The notes beneath the pieces were generated by a model, which worked only from the letters and a program-made list of their open reading frames with translations, was not told the DNA's origin and ran no database searches. A stretch of 23,359 nucleotides of DNA. Origin: Deltaproteobacteria bacterium (lineage in GTDB: Bacteria; Desulfobacterota; Dissulfuribacteria; Dissulfuribacterales; QOAL01). This document shows, piece by piece, positions 22,330 through 23,359 of this stretch (position 1 is the first letter of the stretch; the number at the start of each line of letters is the position of its first letter). A program made the position numbers and the translations under genes. The DNA is taken from the NCBI GenBank assembly GCA_026988585.1, contig JALSKY010000050.1, forward strand, positions 1 through 23,359, given 5' to 3'.

Positions 22330-23359
22330 AAACTCTGGTGACAACCGTTGATATGAACCTGGTGTCCAGTTCTTTGGCAGAACAGTCATCAGGGCCTGGC
22401 AGCAGCTCCTGGGCAGCGTCTTCTATGCAGTTTTCAAAGAGCTGTTTCACATGCTCCTTGGATAGCCCACTCTTTCCGGCAATCCCCATTATTGTTTCAT
22501 CTGATATAGAGAACTCCTGCTGGTGATTCTCCGTGGGCCTTGTTGAATGGCGCAATTTTGGCTGAACCTTCAGGATATCCTGGATGGATAAGGGAGAGAG
22601 GAGAAACCCTTTACCCAAAAAGAGGTTTATAACTCCGGTGGTAATGGCAACTGGCAGTTCCAACTCGTTCAGGTCCATCAGGTTGGTAGAACTCCAGTCA
22701 ATCTCATTTCGCCACTCTTCCGGGACTGGGTTGAGCAATGATGCCACCTGGATCAGGCTGTTTGCTTTGATCAATCTTTTAAGTGTTTCTTGCAGATGCG
22801 TTACTGATGAAAATGGTACAGGTTTTCCTGTACCCTTATCATGAAACAGGGGACGTTCCCTGTGCAGAAGATCAACTGTTTCCCGCAGGTCCTCCGGGAG
22901 ATAGCGGAATAGTTTGGCTTGCTTAAGCTCCCGCGCCATCCCTTTGAGTTGTCTTATGGATGTATTGGCGACCCTGATCAACTCCTCAATATGGTACCCG
23001 GCAAGGATATCTGCAGGGGCAACCCCTTTCAGGGATATCAGGGACTCCATGCCCAGGTTCAGGAGACTGAATGCCTTCTGTATGGTGGCTGAAAGGGCTT
23101 CAGGATCATCCAGATCTGCCAGATCCGCCATGAGGAGTTTATTGACTGCACCTATCATCTCAAAGATTATCCTGGCCATAACCTTTTGACCCTGAAGATC
23201 CTGAACTGCCTGCAGCACCAGAGGGGCCCCATACATATAAAGGGTTGGAATAAACAGGGGCATGGGCAGCTCTTCTATGATGCGATCCATGTTAAGGATA
23301 TTCTTGGGAATTTCATGCATTTCGTCGGGCCTCAGCGGAGCGTAGATCTCTATGGAATC
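22328..23359 (-). CDS. DUF6178-like protein (5' end outside window)
   Basis: The minus-strand reading frame is open to the right edge: the codons before the ATG at 23320 read IEIYAPLRPDE in clear coding style, so the true start is outside the window and that ATG is internal. About 343 residues are visible. The sequence is mostly helical and soluble. I recognise EELPMPLFIPTLYMYG and the nearby QKVMARIIFEMI as resembling proteins annotated DUF6178 in Desulfobacterota; this is a moderately confident recollection. No enzyme motif, metal site or membrane helix is visible. It converges on the LOG gene with about 46 bp between stop codons. Confidence 0.68.
   Translation of the reverse strand, partial: DSIEIYAPLRPDEMHEIPKNILNMDRIIEELPMPLFIPTLYMYGAPLVLQAVQDLQGQKVMARIIFEMIGAVNKLLMADLADLDDPEALSATIQKAFSLLNLGMESLISLKGVAPADILAGYHIEELIRVANTSIRQLKGMARELKQAKLFRYLPEDLRETVDLLHRERPLFHDKGTGKPVPFSSVTHLQETLKRLIKANSLIQVASLLNPVPEEWRNEIDWSSTNLMDLNELELPVAITTGVINLFLGKGFLLSPLSIQDILKVQPKLRHSTRPTENHQQEFSISDETIMGIAGKSGLSKEHVKQLFENCIEDAAQELLPGPDDCSAKELDTRFISTVVTRV

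Noticed and set aside
1..23359. Search for CRISPR arrays, tRNA/rRNA genes, transposases, phage, toxin-antitoxin and defence genes
   Set aside because: No regularly spaced repeats, cloverleaf sequences, or recognisable domains of these kinds were seen on either strand.

Overview
This is a bacterial chromosome segment with dense, mostly housekeeping content. Gene content points to a motile, Gram-negative, probably anaerobic deltaproteobacterial lineage (Desulfobacterota). The reasons are a flgB-flgC-fliE-fliF operon run by sigma-54, a GH57/DUF4912 branching-enzyme-like protein, an HpnL-family membrane protein, a SurA/RodZ/RecO/Mfd block and a protein resembling DUF6178. This placement is inferred from gene families and was not computed.

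Region 1 (1-6542, minus strand) is the early flagellar basal-body operon. A near-consensus sigma-54 promoter (6527-6542) precedes a large exported TPR protein. This overlaps by 4 nt a sigma-54 activator whose receiver domain has lost its phospho-acceptor. Then come flgB, flgC, fliE and fliF, which runs off the left edge. The activator therefore sits inside an operon of the type it would be expected to switch on.

Region 2 (6543-10731) holds a strong minus-strand terminator (6732-6768), a 270-bp nested palindromic repeat whose right arm overlaps the stop codon of the next gene, and a 1018-residue GH57 alpha-glucan branching enzyme candidate with a large duplicated accessory N-terminus. Upstream of that gene lie a likely promoter and a leader hairpin, followed by about 600 bp with no convincing gene.

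Region 3 (10744-22281, plus strand) is a run of closely spaced genes. An HpnL-like flippase-fold protein is followed by a promoter carrying an operator-like dyad, a HAD phosphatase, a MurU/HddC-type sugar nucleotidyltransferase, a DUF374 acyltransferase, a small winged-helix-like protein, CvpA, Mfd, a SurA-type chaperone/prolyl isomerase, a short RodZ-like protein, RecO and a LOG-family protein. The themes are envelope biogenesis and DNA repair.

Region 4 (22328 to the right edge, minus strand) is the 3' part of a helix-rich protein resembling DUF6178, converging on the LOG gene.

I saw no tRNA, rRNA, CRISPR array, transposase, phage gene or recognisable defence system. The best leads for something new are the regulatory wiring of the flagellar operon, the nested palindrome and the GH57 architecture. 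Nothing here is a clear undescribed system.
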